From Zymomonas sp. (GTDB taxonomy: Bacteria; Pseudomonadota; Alphaproteobacteria; Sphingomonadales; Sphingomonadaceae): a stretch of 6,112 nucleotides of DNA. The stretch spans positions 1 to 6,112 of the forward strand of contig JAIYAJ010000007.1 of assembly GCA_027489105.1 (NCBI GenBank). Direction: 5' to 3'. Made by a program: the position numbers and the translations under genes. The notes under the pieces are model-generated. The model saw only the letters and a list, made by a program, of their open reading frames with translations, was not told the DNA's origin and ran no database searches. This document shows, one piece after another, positions 1 through 5,685 of the stretch (positions within the stretch are counted from its first letter, which is position 1; the number at the start of each line of letters is the position of its first letter).

Positions 1-213
1 GCAGTGGCCGTGGCCGCGATGGGTCGAGACGATCTTGTCGTCGACCGAAAGATGATCGCACACTCCGACCGCAACCGCTTCCTGGCCGCAATAGAGGTGG
101 GTGAAGCCGGCGATCTCGCCGGTCTGGATCTCGACGTGAAGGCGTTCCTCGAACTCGCGGATCACCTTCATTCTGCGATAGGCGCCCAATAGGGCTTCCC
201 TGCTCAGCTGCAT
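1..213 (-). CDS. TPP-dependent dehydrogenase E1 alpha subunit (pyruvate/acetoin/branched-chain 2-oxoacid type), N-terminal 71 residues only
   Basis: This is the start of an E1 alpha subunit, which with E1 beta uses thiamine diphosphate to decarboxylate a 2-oxoacid, or to cleave acetoin, and hands the acyl group to a lipoyl E2. The 71 visible residues begin MQLSREALLGAYRRMKVIRE. They carry the family's early landmarks: the IREFEE helix (about 18-23), HLYCGQEAVAVG (about 39-50) and STHRGHGHC (63-71), the conserved region that contacts the cofactor phosphates. The ATG at 213 is preceded by GAGGAG with 5-nt spacing. The gene lies 34 nt downstream of the acyl-CoA dehydrogenase stop on the same strand, so it is probably the fourth gene of that operon. 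Its C-terminus and any E1 beta or E2 genes lie beyond the left edge. The wording of the HLYCGQEAVAVGVC stretch resembles acetoin dehydrogenase AcoA and PdhA, but these members cannot be told apart from 71 residues. Family assignment is firm; substrate is unknown. Confidence 0.9.
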   Translation of the reverse strand, partial: MQLSREALLGAYRRMKVIREFEERLHVEIQTGEIAGFTHLYCGQEAVAVGVCDHLSVDDKIVSTHRGHGHC

Positions 214-247
214 TCCCGCTCCTCGCTCTCTTATTCCGGTTTCCGCA

Positions 248-1456
248 TCAAAGCCCGAGCACCGACCGGGCGATGATGTTGGCCTGCACCTCGTTGGTGC
301 CGCCGAAGATAGTCCATGCGCGACTGTTCAGATAGCGCGGCGACGCCAGCTGTGCCGCGCGCGACAGAAGCGGATCGGGCGCGTTGTCGCCGTAGAGCGG
401 CCGCGCCAGTTCGAGCTGCAGCCCGGCGGGGCCGAACAGATCGACCGCGAGCAGATCGATGTCCTGCCGCAGGTTCGACGCCAGCAGCTTGGTCAGCGAC
501 GTCTGCGGCCCCGGCGCGCGGCCCTTGGCGATCTCCGAGATGATCTTGAGTTCGATCATCTCCAGCGACTGCACGCCGAGGCGGAGCTTCGCCAGCTTGC
601 GCCGCCAGTCGCGATCCTCGCTCAGGGCGCCGCCACGACCGTCGGGCTGTTCCTTGGCCAGCGTCTCGATCTGGTCGAGATCATAGGAGAGCTTCGGCGC
701 GTGGCACGAGCCGCCGCGCTCATTCTCGAGCAGGAATTTGGCGATCGCCCAGCCCTGCCCTTCCTCACCGACGCGGTCCGAAACGGGCACCGAGACATCT
801 TCGAGGAAGACCTGGTTCACCTCATGGTCGCCACCCAGCGTCAGGATCGGACGGACCGAGATCCCCGGCTGGTTCATGTCGATGAGCAGGAAGCTGATGC
901 CCGCCTGCTTGCGACCGGTGGCATCGGTGCGGACCAGACAGAACATCTTGTTCGCGTGATGCGCGTGGGTCGTCCAGATCTTCGATCCGTTGACGATGTA
1001 GCGATCGCCGTCGAGCACCGCGCGGCACTGAAGCGACGCGAGATCGGAACCGCTGCCCGGCTCGGAGAAGCCCTGGCACCAATAATCTTCGCCCGACAGG
1101 ATGCGGGGCAGATAATGTTGCTTCTGGTCTTCGCGACCGAAGGTCCAGATCACCGGTGCGACGAGCTTCAGGCCGAGGACGGTCAGGTTCGGCGCACCCG
1201 CGAGCGCGCATTCCTTCTCGAACAGATAGCGCTGCAGCGGCGTCCAGCCGGTGCCGCCATATTCCTTCGGCCATTGATAGCCGAGCCAGCCCTTTTCCTG
1301 CAGGACCGCGTTCCACACCTGACCGATTTCCGGCTCGACGAAGACCGACGGCGTCGCGGCACTGCCTTCATGCACCGCTTTCGGGAGTTTCTCGGCCAGA
1401 AAGGCCCGAACCTCGTCACGAAAGGCCGCATCGGCGGGGGACAGTTCGATATCCAT
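248..1456 (-). CDS. Acyl-CoA dehydrogenase (FadE-like), 402 aa
   Basis: This is a cytoplasmic FAD flavoprotein that forms the alpha-beta double bond in an acyl-CoA and passes electrons to ETF. It is full length for the family. The N-terminal helical domain covers about 1-125. The flavin/substrate signature GFSEPGSGSDLAS is at about 129-141, followed by VNGSKIWTTHA (about 155-165) in the beta domain. The C-terminal helical domain ends in WTIFGGTNEVQANIIARSVL. The FGGT motif (384-387) has Gly where MCAD-type enzymes have the catalytic Glu (IYEGT). Glu246 in LLENERGG lies where isovaleryl-CoA and long-chain dehydrogenases place their base, so it is the likely catalytic residue (inference). I start at the ATG at 1456, not the TTG three bases earlier: GGAG lies 5 nt upstream, and the ATG shares one base with the thiolase stop (TGATG), implying translational coupling. 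The substrate could be branched, cyclic or steroid-like, but the sequence does not show which. Confidence 0.93.
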   Translation of the reverse strand: MDIELSPADAAFRDEVRAFLAEKLPKAVHEGSAATPSVFVEPEIGQVWNAVLQEKGWLGYQWPKEYGGTGWTPLQRYLFEKECALAGAPNLTVLGLKLVAPVIWTFGREDQKQHYLPRILSGEDYWCQGFSEPGSGSDLASLQCRAVLDGDRYIVNGSKIWTTHAHHANKMFCLVRTDATGRKQAGISFLLIDMNQPGISVRPILTLGGDHEVNQVFLEDVSVPVSDRVGEEGQGWAIAKFLLENERGGSCHAPKLSYDLDQIETLAKEQPDGRGGALSEDRDWRRKLAKLRLGVQSLEMIELKIISEIAKGRAPGPQTSLTKLLASNLRQDIDLLAVDLFGPAGLQLELARPLYGDNAPDPLLSRAAQLASPRYLNSRAWTIFGGTNEVQANIIARSVLGL

Positions 1457-2601
1457 CAACGCTCCAATATCGTTACCGCGGAAACGCCAGGCGCCCCATA
1501 GACATGGCTATAGGCCGTCTTCGGGTCGTTCGGCACTTGCCGCCCGCCCCCGTCGCCGCGCAACTGCACAACATTCTCGTAAACCTGCCGCAGGCCCGAT
1601 GCGCCGATCGGCTCGCCGCAGGCCAGGCAACCGCCATCGGTGTTCACCGGCAGCGCGCCACCGATCTCAGTGCGCCCTTCGGCCAGCCAGGCTTCCTGCT
1701 CGCCATCGGCGCAGAAGCCGTTCTCGGCCATATGCATGATCTCGGCGCCCGCCTCGGTGTCCTGCAACTGCGCGACCGCAATGTCCTTGGGTCCCAGCCC
1801 GGCCGCCTCGAAGGCGGCGGCAGATGCAAGGTTGGTCGCCGAACCGCCCCGCTCGATATCGATGCACGGCGCGAACACTTCGAACGAGCCCGGCGGACGG
1901 GTCCGCATGGTCGCTGCCTTGAGCTTGATCAGCGGGCGGCCCAGCTCGCGCGCCTTCTTCTCGCTCGCGAGGATCAGCGCGACGCCGCCTTCGGCGGGCG
2001 AGCAGAACATATATTTGGTGTAAGGGTCGCTCACCAGCGGGGCGTTCATGATCTCGTCGAGCGGCACCTCGGCCCGGCGCCAGGCATGCGGCGCATGGAC
2101 GGCATTGCGGAAGGCCTTCTCGGCCACGCGGCCGAGCGAGGTCGCCGAAATGCCATGCTCGTGCATGTAGCGGGTGATCTTGTTCGCGAAGAACTGGGTC
2201 GTGATCATATAGCCCGCCTCGCCATACCAGTCGGGCAGATTATACTCGGCGGGCATCGCGTTGAACGCGCCGCGCGGATGCTTGTCGAAGCCGACCGCGA
2301 GGCCGAGATCGAACTCGCCCGACTTGATCGCCATCTGCGCCGAGAACAGCGCCGATCCGCCCGCCGCGCAGCCGTTGCGGACGTTGATGAACTGCATGCC
2401 GGTCAGGCCAAGGCGTTCCACCATCGTGTCCGGATTGCCGGCTGCATCCGAGCCGCCATAGGCGAACTGAAGCTGCGGCCAGTCGAGCCCCGCATCGGAC
2501 AGAGCCTGGCGCACCGCATGGACGCCCTGATCGAGGCCCGACAGGCCATCGGTCCGGCCGAACGGATGGATACCGATGCCGACGATATAGACGTCGCTCA
2601 T
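1456..2601 (-). CDS. Thiolase-superfamily protein (SCP2/Ltp-like acetyl-CoA acetyltransferase or aldolase), 381 aa
   Basis: The protein starts MSDVYIVGIGIHPFGR, the usual opening of SCP2-type thiolases and lipid-transfer-type aldolases. These enzymes break a C-C bond in an acyl-CoA, by thiolysis or by retro-aldol cleavage. The nucleophile loop FINVRNGCAAGGSAL keeps Cys78. Other expected motifs are altered. The HDCF-like block reads QLQDTE (278-283, Gln280 at the His position). The GHPLG block reads GCLACGEPIGASG (324-336, Glu330 at the His position). The C-terminal CxG motif reads HVYGAPG. The ATG at 2601 forms an ATGA overlap with the DUF35 stop and has AAGGGAG 7 nt upstream; a longer in-frame extension to 2847 only reads through the DUF35 gene. 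A thiolase beside a DUF35 protein is the arrangement of Ltp2-type aldolases and related enzymes, which need the OB-fold partner. The family is secure. Whether the reaction is thiolysis, aldol cleavage or something else is open. Confidence 0.9.
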   Translation of the reverse strand: MSDVYIVGIGIHPFGRTDGLSGLDQGVHAVRQALSDAGLDWPQLQFAYGGSDAAGNPDTMVERLGLTGMQFINVRNGCAAGGSALFSAQMAIKSGEFDLGLAVGFDKHPRGAFNAMPAEYNLPDWYGEAGYMITTQFFANKITRYMHEHGISATSLGRVAEKAFRNAVHAPHAWRRAEVPLDEIMNAPLVSDPYTKYMFCSPAEGGVALILASEKKARELGRPLIKLKAATMRTRPPGSFEVFAPCIDIERGGSATNLASAAAFEAAGLGPKDIAVAQLQDTEAGAEIMHMAENGFCADGEQEAWLAEGRTEIGGALPVNTDGGCLACGEPIGASGLRQVYENVVQLRGDGGGRQVPNDPKTAYSHVYGAPGVSAVTILER

Positions 2602-2993
2602 GCGGACGCTCCCTTGGGCTGAAAGGCGTGGATCATGACCGGTTCGGCGGCGTCGGGATCGAGCGGAACGAACGTCAGCTCGAGCTCCATGCCGATCTGC
2701 ACCTCGTCGAAGCCGATATTGACCACGCGGGACTCGACGATCACCTCGCCCGGCAGCTCGACATAACCGACGATCCAGGGGCGAAAGGCCTCCGGGCCGG
2801 CATAGGGTGGCGATTTGGGACGATAGCGCTGCACCGTGAACGACCACAGCCTGCCCTCGCGGGCGAGCGGCCAGGGCTCGAACTCCGCACCCGGCGGGCA
2901 GGGAAAGACGATGCGGCCCGAGTTGCGATTCCGGCCGCCGATCAGGCGGGGGCTCGCTTCGTCGGTAAAAAGGCCTTCAGCTATGACGTGCAT
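2598..2993 (-). CDS. DUF35 / OB-fold protein, thiolase partner, 131 aa
   Basis: This is a small soluble protein of the DUF35 (OB-fold, acyl-CoA-associated) family. Such proteins pair with thiolase-like enzymes; in steroid side-chain cleavage a DUF35 domain is required by the Ltp2 aldolase. The OB-fold part is recognisable from about residue 47: LWSFTVQRYRP, then FRPWIVGYVELPGEV (70-84), VESRVVNIGFDEVQIGMELELTF (86-108) and the closing MIHAFQPKG. Most relatives carry an N-terminal rubredoxin-like zinc ribbon with two CxxC pairs. Here the first pair position reads N22-R-N-S25 and only one cysteine (Cys32) remains, so zinc binding is probably lost. The ATG at 2993 has GGGAG 4 nt upstream, and the stop overlaps the thiolase ATG (ATGA). 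It is the first gene of the leftward operon, read from the divergent region at 2994-3122. The family call rests on the OB-fold motifs and the position next to a thiolase. Confidence 0.85.
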   Translation of the reverse strand: MHVIAEGLFTDEASPRLIGGRNRNSGRIVFPCPPGAEFEPWPLAREGRLWSFTVQRYRPKSPPYAGPEAFRPWIVGYVELPGEVIVESRVVNIGFDEVQIGMELELTFVPLDPDAAEPVMIHAFQPKGASA

Positions 2994-3005
2994 CTCGCTC
3001 CCGAT

Positions 3006-3021
3006 CCGGTATCGATTCCGG
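3006..3021. promoter_or_regulatory. Near-perfect 16-bp palindrome, candidate operator
   Basis: CCGGTATCGATTCCGG reads the same on both strands except for one mismatched pair (positions 5 and 12). It is centred on ATCGAT, between the DUF35 start (12 nt away) and the GMC start (about 100 nt away). Its position next to the leftward SD suits a repressor operator over the operon promoter or leader. It could also be chance in GC-rich DNA. No protein can be assigned to it, and no convincing -35/-10 pair was found nearby. Confidence 0.35.
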
Positions 3022-3100
3022 TCTTGGTGCTTTACGCCCCGGCGCCCCCTAATTCCGACTCCTCAAAACGCTAGGGTGGTCGAGCGCGCCCGCTGTGACA

Positions 3101-3114
3101 CCTGTCCCGCCAGG
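3101..3114. promoter_or_regulatory. Inverted repeat CCTG-N6-CAGG overlapping the GMC ribosome binding site
   Basis: Perfect 4-bp arms CCTG and CAGG flank TCCCGC. The right arm overlaps AGGAG (3112-3116), the Shine-Dalgarno of the GMC gene, which sits 6 nt before the ATG at 3123. As RNA it could form a short hairpin covering part of the SD; as DNA it could be a small operator. The spacing is too short for a classic lux box. The arms are short, so this is only a candidate. Confidence 0.25.
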
Positions 3115-3122
3115 AGAGCGAT

Positions 3123-4742
3123 ATGTCGGAAGCGTGGGATTATGTCATCGTCGGCGCCGGCTCTGCCGGTTGTGTCATGGCCGAGCGCCTGAGTGCGGAC
3201 GGCCGGTCAACGGTGCTCGTGCTCGAAGCGGGCGGCGAGAATGACAGCTTCTGGGTCACCCTGCCCAAGGGAGTCGCCAAGCTGGTGACCAATCCGGCCC
3301 ATGTCTGGGCCTATCCCGTCACCCAGCCGCGCGAAGGCAACGGCCCCGCCAATGAGGTCTGGATCCGTGGCAAGGGCCTCGGCGGCTCATCCGCCGTCAA
3401 CGGCATGATCTGGAGCCGAGGCGAGCCGGCCGACTATGACGACTGGGAAGCTGCCGGCGCGACGGGCTGGAACGGCGTCACGATGACCGAGGCCTTTCTG
3501 GCCCTGGAAGATCATGCCGCCGGGCCCGGCCCGATGCGCGGCAGTGGCGGCAGGGTCCATGTCGATCCGTCCATCTACAGCTACCCTCTGACCGACAGCA
3601 TGATCGAAAGCGGCGAGTCTCTCGGCCTGCGCCGGGTCGACGACCTCAACGGCACGACCGGTCCGCGCGTGGGCCTGTACAGCCACAATATCCGCAAAGG
3701 GCGACGCCAGAGCGCCGCGCACACCTATCTCGCGCCGGCCAGGAAGCGTCCAAACGTCAAGGTCGTGACCGGCGCGATGACCGAGCGGATCCTGTTCGAT
3801 GGTCGGCGCGCCATAGGAGTCGAGGCGATCGTCGGCGGACAGGTGCAGCATTTCGCCTGCCGTGGCGAGGTGATCGTCTCGGCCGGGGCGATGGAAAGCC
3901 CCTTTCTGCTGCAACGCTCGGGCATCGGTCATGGCGACCGCCTGCGCGCCGCGGGCGTCGAGGCCCTGGCCCATTCGCCCGATGTCGGCGAACGCATGAT
4001 CGAGCATCTGTCGATGTCGACGCCCTATCGGCTGCTCAAGGGCTCGGGCAGCCATCGCAATTTCTTCGGCATCGGCCTGGTCGCTGCGATGGCCCGCTAC
4101 ATGCTGCGGCGGGACGGCGTGATGGCGACCGGGCCATTCGAGGTCGGGGCCTTCTGCAATGTGGCGCATCCCGACGGCCGGACCGATGCCCAATTCTATC
4201 TGGGCGGCTACACTTTCGCGGTCGGCGACGACAATAATCCGGTACCGCTGGACAAGATCGACCGGCGCCCCGGCGTCACAATCTATGGCCAGTTGCTGCG
4301 CCTGACGAGCGAGGGCTCATTGCGGATCACCGGCCCCCGGAGCACCGACACGCCGGAGATCCGCCCGAACTGGCTGAGCACCGATCATGACCGGGCCTCG
4401 GCGATCGGCCTCATGCGCAAGATGCGCGCCTTCATGGCGCAACCGCCGCTGGGCGACATGGTGGGCGAGGAAATCATCCCCGGTCCCGCCGTCCAGTCCG
4501 ACGAGCCGCTTCTCTCGGCCTTCCGGCGGCTGTCGAGTTGCGGGCTGCATGGGATCAGGTCCTGCCGCATGGGCAGCGATGCCGATGCTGTGGTCGACGC
4601 GCGCTTGCGGGTGAACGGCGTGGAAGGCGTCCGGGTCGCGGATTGCTCGGTGATGCCATGGCATGTCACCGGCAACACCAATGCGCCGGCGATGGCGGTG
4701 GGCCTGCGCGGTGCGGCCATGATCCTCGAGGACCGGCCCTGA
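3123..4742 (+). CDS. GMC-family FAD-dependent oxidoreductase (choline/alcohol dehydrogenase-like), 539 aa
   Basis: This soluble flavoprotein probably oxidises a primary or secondary alcohol to the carbonyl. The FAD dinucleotide-binding motif VGAGSAG is at 10-16, with the ribose-binding Glu35 in LVLEAGG. GMC signature 1 covers RGKGLGGSSAVNGMIWSRG (82-100). Signature 2, GAMESPFLLQRSGIG (255-269), fits the PROSITE pattern exactly. The active-site end has His476 in LHGIRSCRMG and the closing MPWHVTGNTNAPAM (511-524), whose Asn518 or Asn520 matches the conserved NTNAP. Length is typical of bacterial choline dehydrogenase or AlkJ-like members. The usual HPVGTC is HGIRSC here, so the pocket may differ. 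No signal peptide is seen. The start is set by AGGAG 6 nt before the ATG. The gene is divergent from the DUF35-thiolase operon and convergent with luxR. It may feed alcohol-derived intermediates to the acyl-CoA steps (inference); the substrate is unknown, and a GMC lyase or oxidase using O2 is also possible. Confidence 0.93.
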   Translation: MSEAWDYVIVGAGSAGCVMAERLSADGRSTVLVLEAGGENDSFWVTLPKGVAKLVTNPAHVWAYPVTQPREGNGPANEVWIRGKGLGGSSAVNGMIWSRGEPADYDDWEAAGATGWNGVTMTEAFLALEDHAAGPGPMRGSGGRVHVDPSIYSYPLTDSMIESGESLGLRRVDDLNGTTGPRVGLYSHNIRKGRRQSAAHTYLAPARKRPNVKVVTGAMTERILFDGRRAIGVEAIVGGQVQHFACRGEVIVSAGAMESPFLLQRSGIGHGDRLRAAGVEALAHSPDVGERMIEHLSMSTPYRLLKGSGSHRNFFGIGLVAAMARYMLRRDGVMATGPFEVGAFCNVAHPDGRTDAQFYLGGYTFAVGDDNNPVPLDKIDRRPGVTIYGQLLRLTSEGSLRITGPRSTDTPEIRPNWLSTDHDRASAIGLMRKMRAFMAQPPLGDMVGEEIIPGPAVQSDEPLLSAFRRLSSCGLHGIRSCRMGSDADAVVDARLRVNGVEGVRVADCSVMPWHVTGNTNAPAMAVGLRGAAMILEDRP

Positions 4743-4744
4743 AG

Positions 4745-4761
4745 GCGGGCCGTGTGCCCGC
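4745..4761. terminator. GC-rich hairpin between convergent genes, possible weak bidirectional terminator
   Basis: GCGGGC (4745-4750) and GCCCGC (4756-4761) form a perfect 6-bp stem with a CGTGT loop. It sits in the 21-nt gap between the GMC stop (4742) and the luxR stop (4764). No U-tract follows on either strand, so it is not a textbook intrinsic terminator. Its position between converging genes is the main support. Confidence 0.35.
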
Positions 4762-4763
4762 GC

Positions 4764-5597
4764 CTATTCGTTGAGCGAAATATAGCCCAGCTGGGCGGCC
4801 TTGAAGACGGTCTGGCTGCGGTTGACCGCGTTCAGCTTCAACGACGCGTTGTGGATATGGAAGCGGATCGTCGCACGGCTGCGCGACATGATCATGCTGA
4901 TCTCGAGGTCCGTCTTGCCGATCGCCGCCCAGCGCAGGCATTCGACCTCGCGCTTCGACAGACGCGTCTCGGGCGGCAGCGCCTGGGTCGACCCCATCAC
5001 ATGGACATAGGTGCCGATGAAGGTGCGCGCATAGATGCCGAAAGCGTCGCCATAAGCGAGAAACTCCTCCGACAGGTCGAGCTTGGTCTTGTCGAGCGGG
5101 TTGAAGCTCACCGCGCCGATCTGACCGAACGGCAAGTGCACCGGCACGACGATGGCCGCTCGGGTCATCGCCCGATGCTCGAAATTGGTCAGGTCGATCG
5201 AGTCGAGATAGGCGTTTGGCTGACGGGTAAAGAAGCCCTCGGCGCTGACCCAGAAGGGCTCGCTCTCGAACCGGCACGCGCTGGTCAGCGGCGAATCCAG
5301 TGCGATCCGCGTGCTGCGCCACCAGACCTTCTCTCCCGACCAGCCGAACACGTCCTCGGCGAGGATCTTGCCCTCGGCATCGACCGGTGTGCGCCGTCCC
5401 GCGATGTCGTGCGCCGGCGCAACGCGCATCCCGCATTCCATGGCGATATTGTGCAGCGCCTCGGCCGCGCGGCGAATGTCCTGCTGGCTGGAAACCCGGA
5501 CAGCGTCTATGCGCGCCTGCGTAAGCAGAATCCATCTCCTCTGGTCGGCTTGCGGCTTTCCGGCGGGCACCCTAGCCAAGCCGGAGCGCTTAGACAA
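4764..5597 (-). CDS. LuxR-family transcriptional regulator, autoinducer-binding-like N-terminus plus GerE HTH, 277 aa
   Basis: The C-terminus is a clear LuxR/GerE helix-turn-helix (about 210-275): LSKREVECLRWAAIGKTDLEIS, then SRATIRFHIHNASLKLNAVNR and the ending AAQLGYI. It would bind DNA as a dimer. The N-terminal 200 residues fit the autoinducer-binding fold loosely: an opening helix RRAAEALHNIAMECG, then DSPLTSACRFESEPFWVS, which resembles the DPxx...PFxWS stretch (Asp101, Pro103, Trp116), and GQIGAVSFN near 158-166. The TraR Trp57/Tyr61 pair has no clean match, so an acyl-homoserine lactone ligand is not assured; it may be an orphan regulator sensing a metabolite. I take the TTG at 5597 because a strong purine-rich SD lies 6 nt upstream. 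A GTG at 5570 is the alternative, and the ATG at 5535 is in another frame. The gene is convergent with GMC and divergent from the second acyl-CoA dehydrogenase. No luxI-like gene is in view. Confidence 0.88.
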   Translation of the reverse strand: MSKRSGLARVPAGKPQADQRRWILLTQARIDAVRVSSQQDIRRAAEALHNIAMECGMRVAPAHDIAGRRTPVDAEGKILAEDVFGWSGEKVWWRSTRIALDSPLTSACRFESEPFWVSAEGFFTRQPNAYLDSIDLTNFEHRAMTRAAIVVPVHLPFGQIGAVSFNPLDKTKLDLSEEFLAYGDAFGIYARTFIGTYVHVMGSTQALPPETRLSKREVECLRWAAIGKTDLEISMIMSRSRATIRFHIHNASLKLNAVNRSQTVFKAAQLGYISLNE

Positions 5598-5603
5598 TCG
5601 CCA

Positions 5604-5613
5604 CCCCCCTCCC
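5604..5613 (-). promoter_or_regulatory. Shine-Dalgarno that decides the luxR TTG start
   Basis: On the minus strand this reads GGGAGGGGGG, followed by TGGCGA and then TTG (5597-5595). It is an unusually long purine run at good spacing, and it supports the 277-residue start over downstream GTG codons in the same frame. Confidence 0.6.
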
Positions 5614-5616
5614 GCA

Positions 5617-5636
5617 ACCTGATACTTTGCCCAGCA
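5617..5636. promoter_or_regulatory. Lux-box-like element in the luxR / acyl-CoA dehydrogenase divergent region
   Basis: The 20 bases are ACCTG, ten bases, then CAGCA. This keeps the CT-N12-AG core (5619-5634) and the ACCTG-N10-CAGGT spacing of classic LuxR sites; the left half matches fully and the right half has CAG. It is the only such site noticed, and it lies directly upstream of the luxR Shine-Dalgarno. Its centre is about 60 nt before the GTG of the acyl-CoA dehydrogenase gene. Binding there could activate the dehydrogenase and repress luxR (inference). A chance match is quite possible. Confidence 0.35.
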
Positions 5637-5639
5637 CGG

Positions 5640-5661
5640 TTGATGACAGCTTGATGATAGG
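5640..5661. repeat. Tandem 11-bp direct repeat, TTGATGAYAGS twice
   Basis: TTGATGACAGC (5640-5650) is followed at once by TTGATGATAGG (5651-5661), identical at nine of eleven positions. The 11-bp period is about one helical turn, so a dimer or two monomers could bind the same face of the DNA. It lies 24 nt before the acyl-CoA dehydrogenase GTG, where a promoter would be expected. It may overlap the promoter, since TTGATG resembles a -35 box, but no good -10 partner is seen. Confidence 0.35.
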
Positions 5662-5685
5662 AAGGCTGCCAGAAGGGGATGTCAG

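Noticed and set aside
1156..2622. 488-residue open frame on the plus strand, antisense to the thiolase and acyl-CoA dehydrogenase
   Set aside because: It is rich in Arg/Ala/Gly/Asp/His, has no recognisable motif and lies opposite two clear enzyme genes. Such antisense frames stay open in GC-rich DNA because of third-position GC bias.
2602..2847. N-terminal extension of the thiolase frame up to 2847
   Set aside because: It overlaps the DUF35 gene in another frame and lacks family similarity. The ATG at 2601 begins the standard MSDVYIVGIG motif and has its own Shine-Dalgarno.
3024..3052. Possible sigma-70-like promoter TTGGTG followed by CCCTAA for the GMC gene
   Set aside because: The -10 match is poor at 17-nt spacing and only slightly better at longer spacings, so I do not call it.
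3047..3076. CCCTA / TAGGG inverted repeat with a 20-nt spacer in the divergent region
   Set aside because: Arms of five bases with a long spacer are expected by chance, and nothing nearby supports a hairpin or operator.
3387..4193. 268-residue frame antisense to the GMC gene
   Set aside because: It is a shadow of the GMC reading frame with low-complexity His/Arg/Ala/Asp composition and no motif.
4666..5535. 289-residue minus-strand frame starting with an ATG after AGGAG, overlapping luxR
   Set aside because: The translation has no family motif and is rich in Arg/Gly/Ala. The alternative frame gives a full LuxR protein across the same bases, with its own TTG start and strong Shine-Dalgarno.
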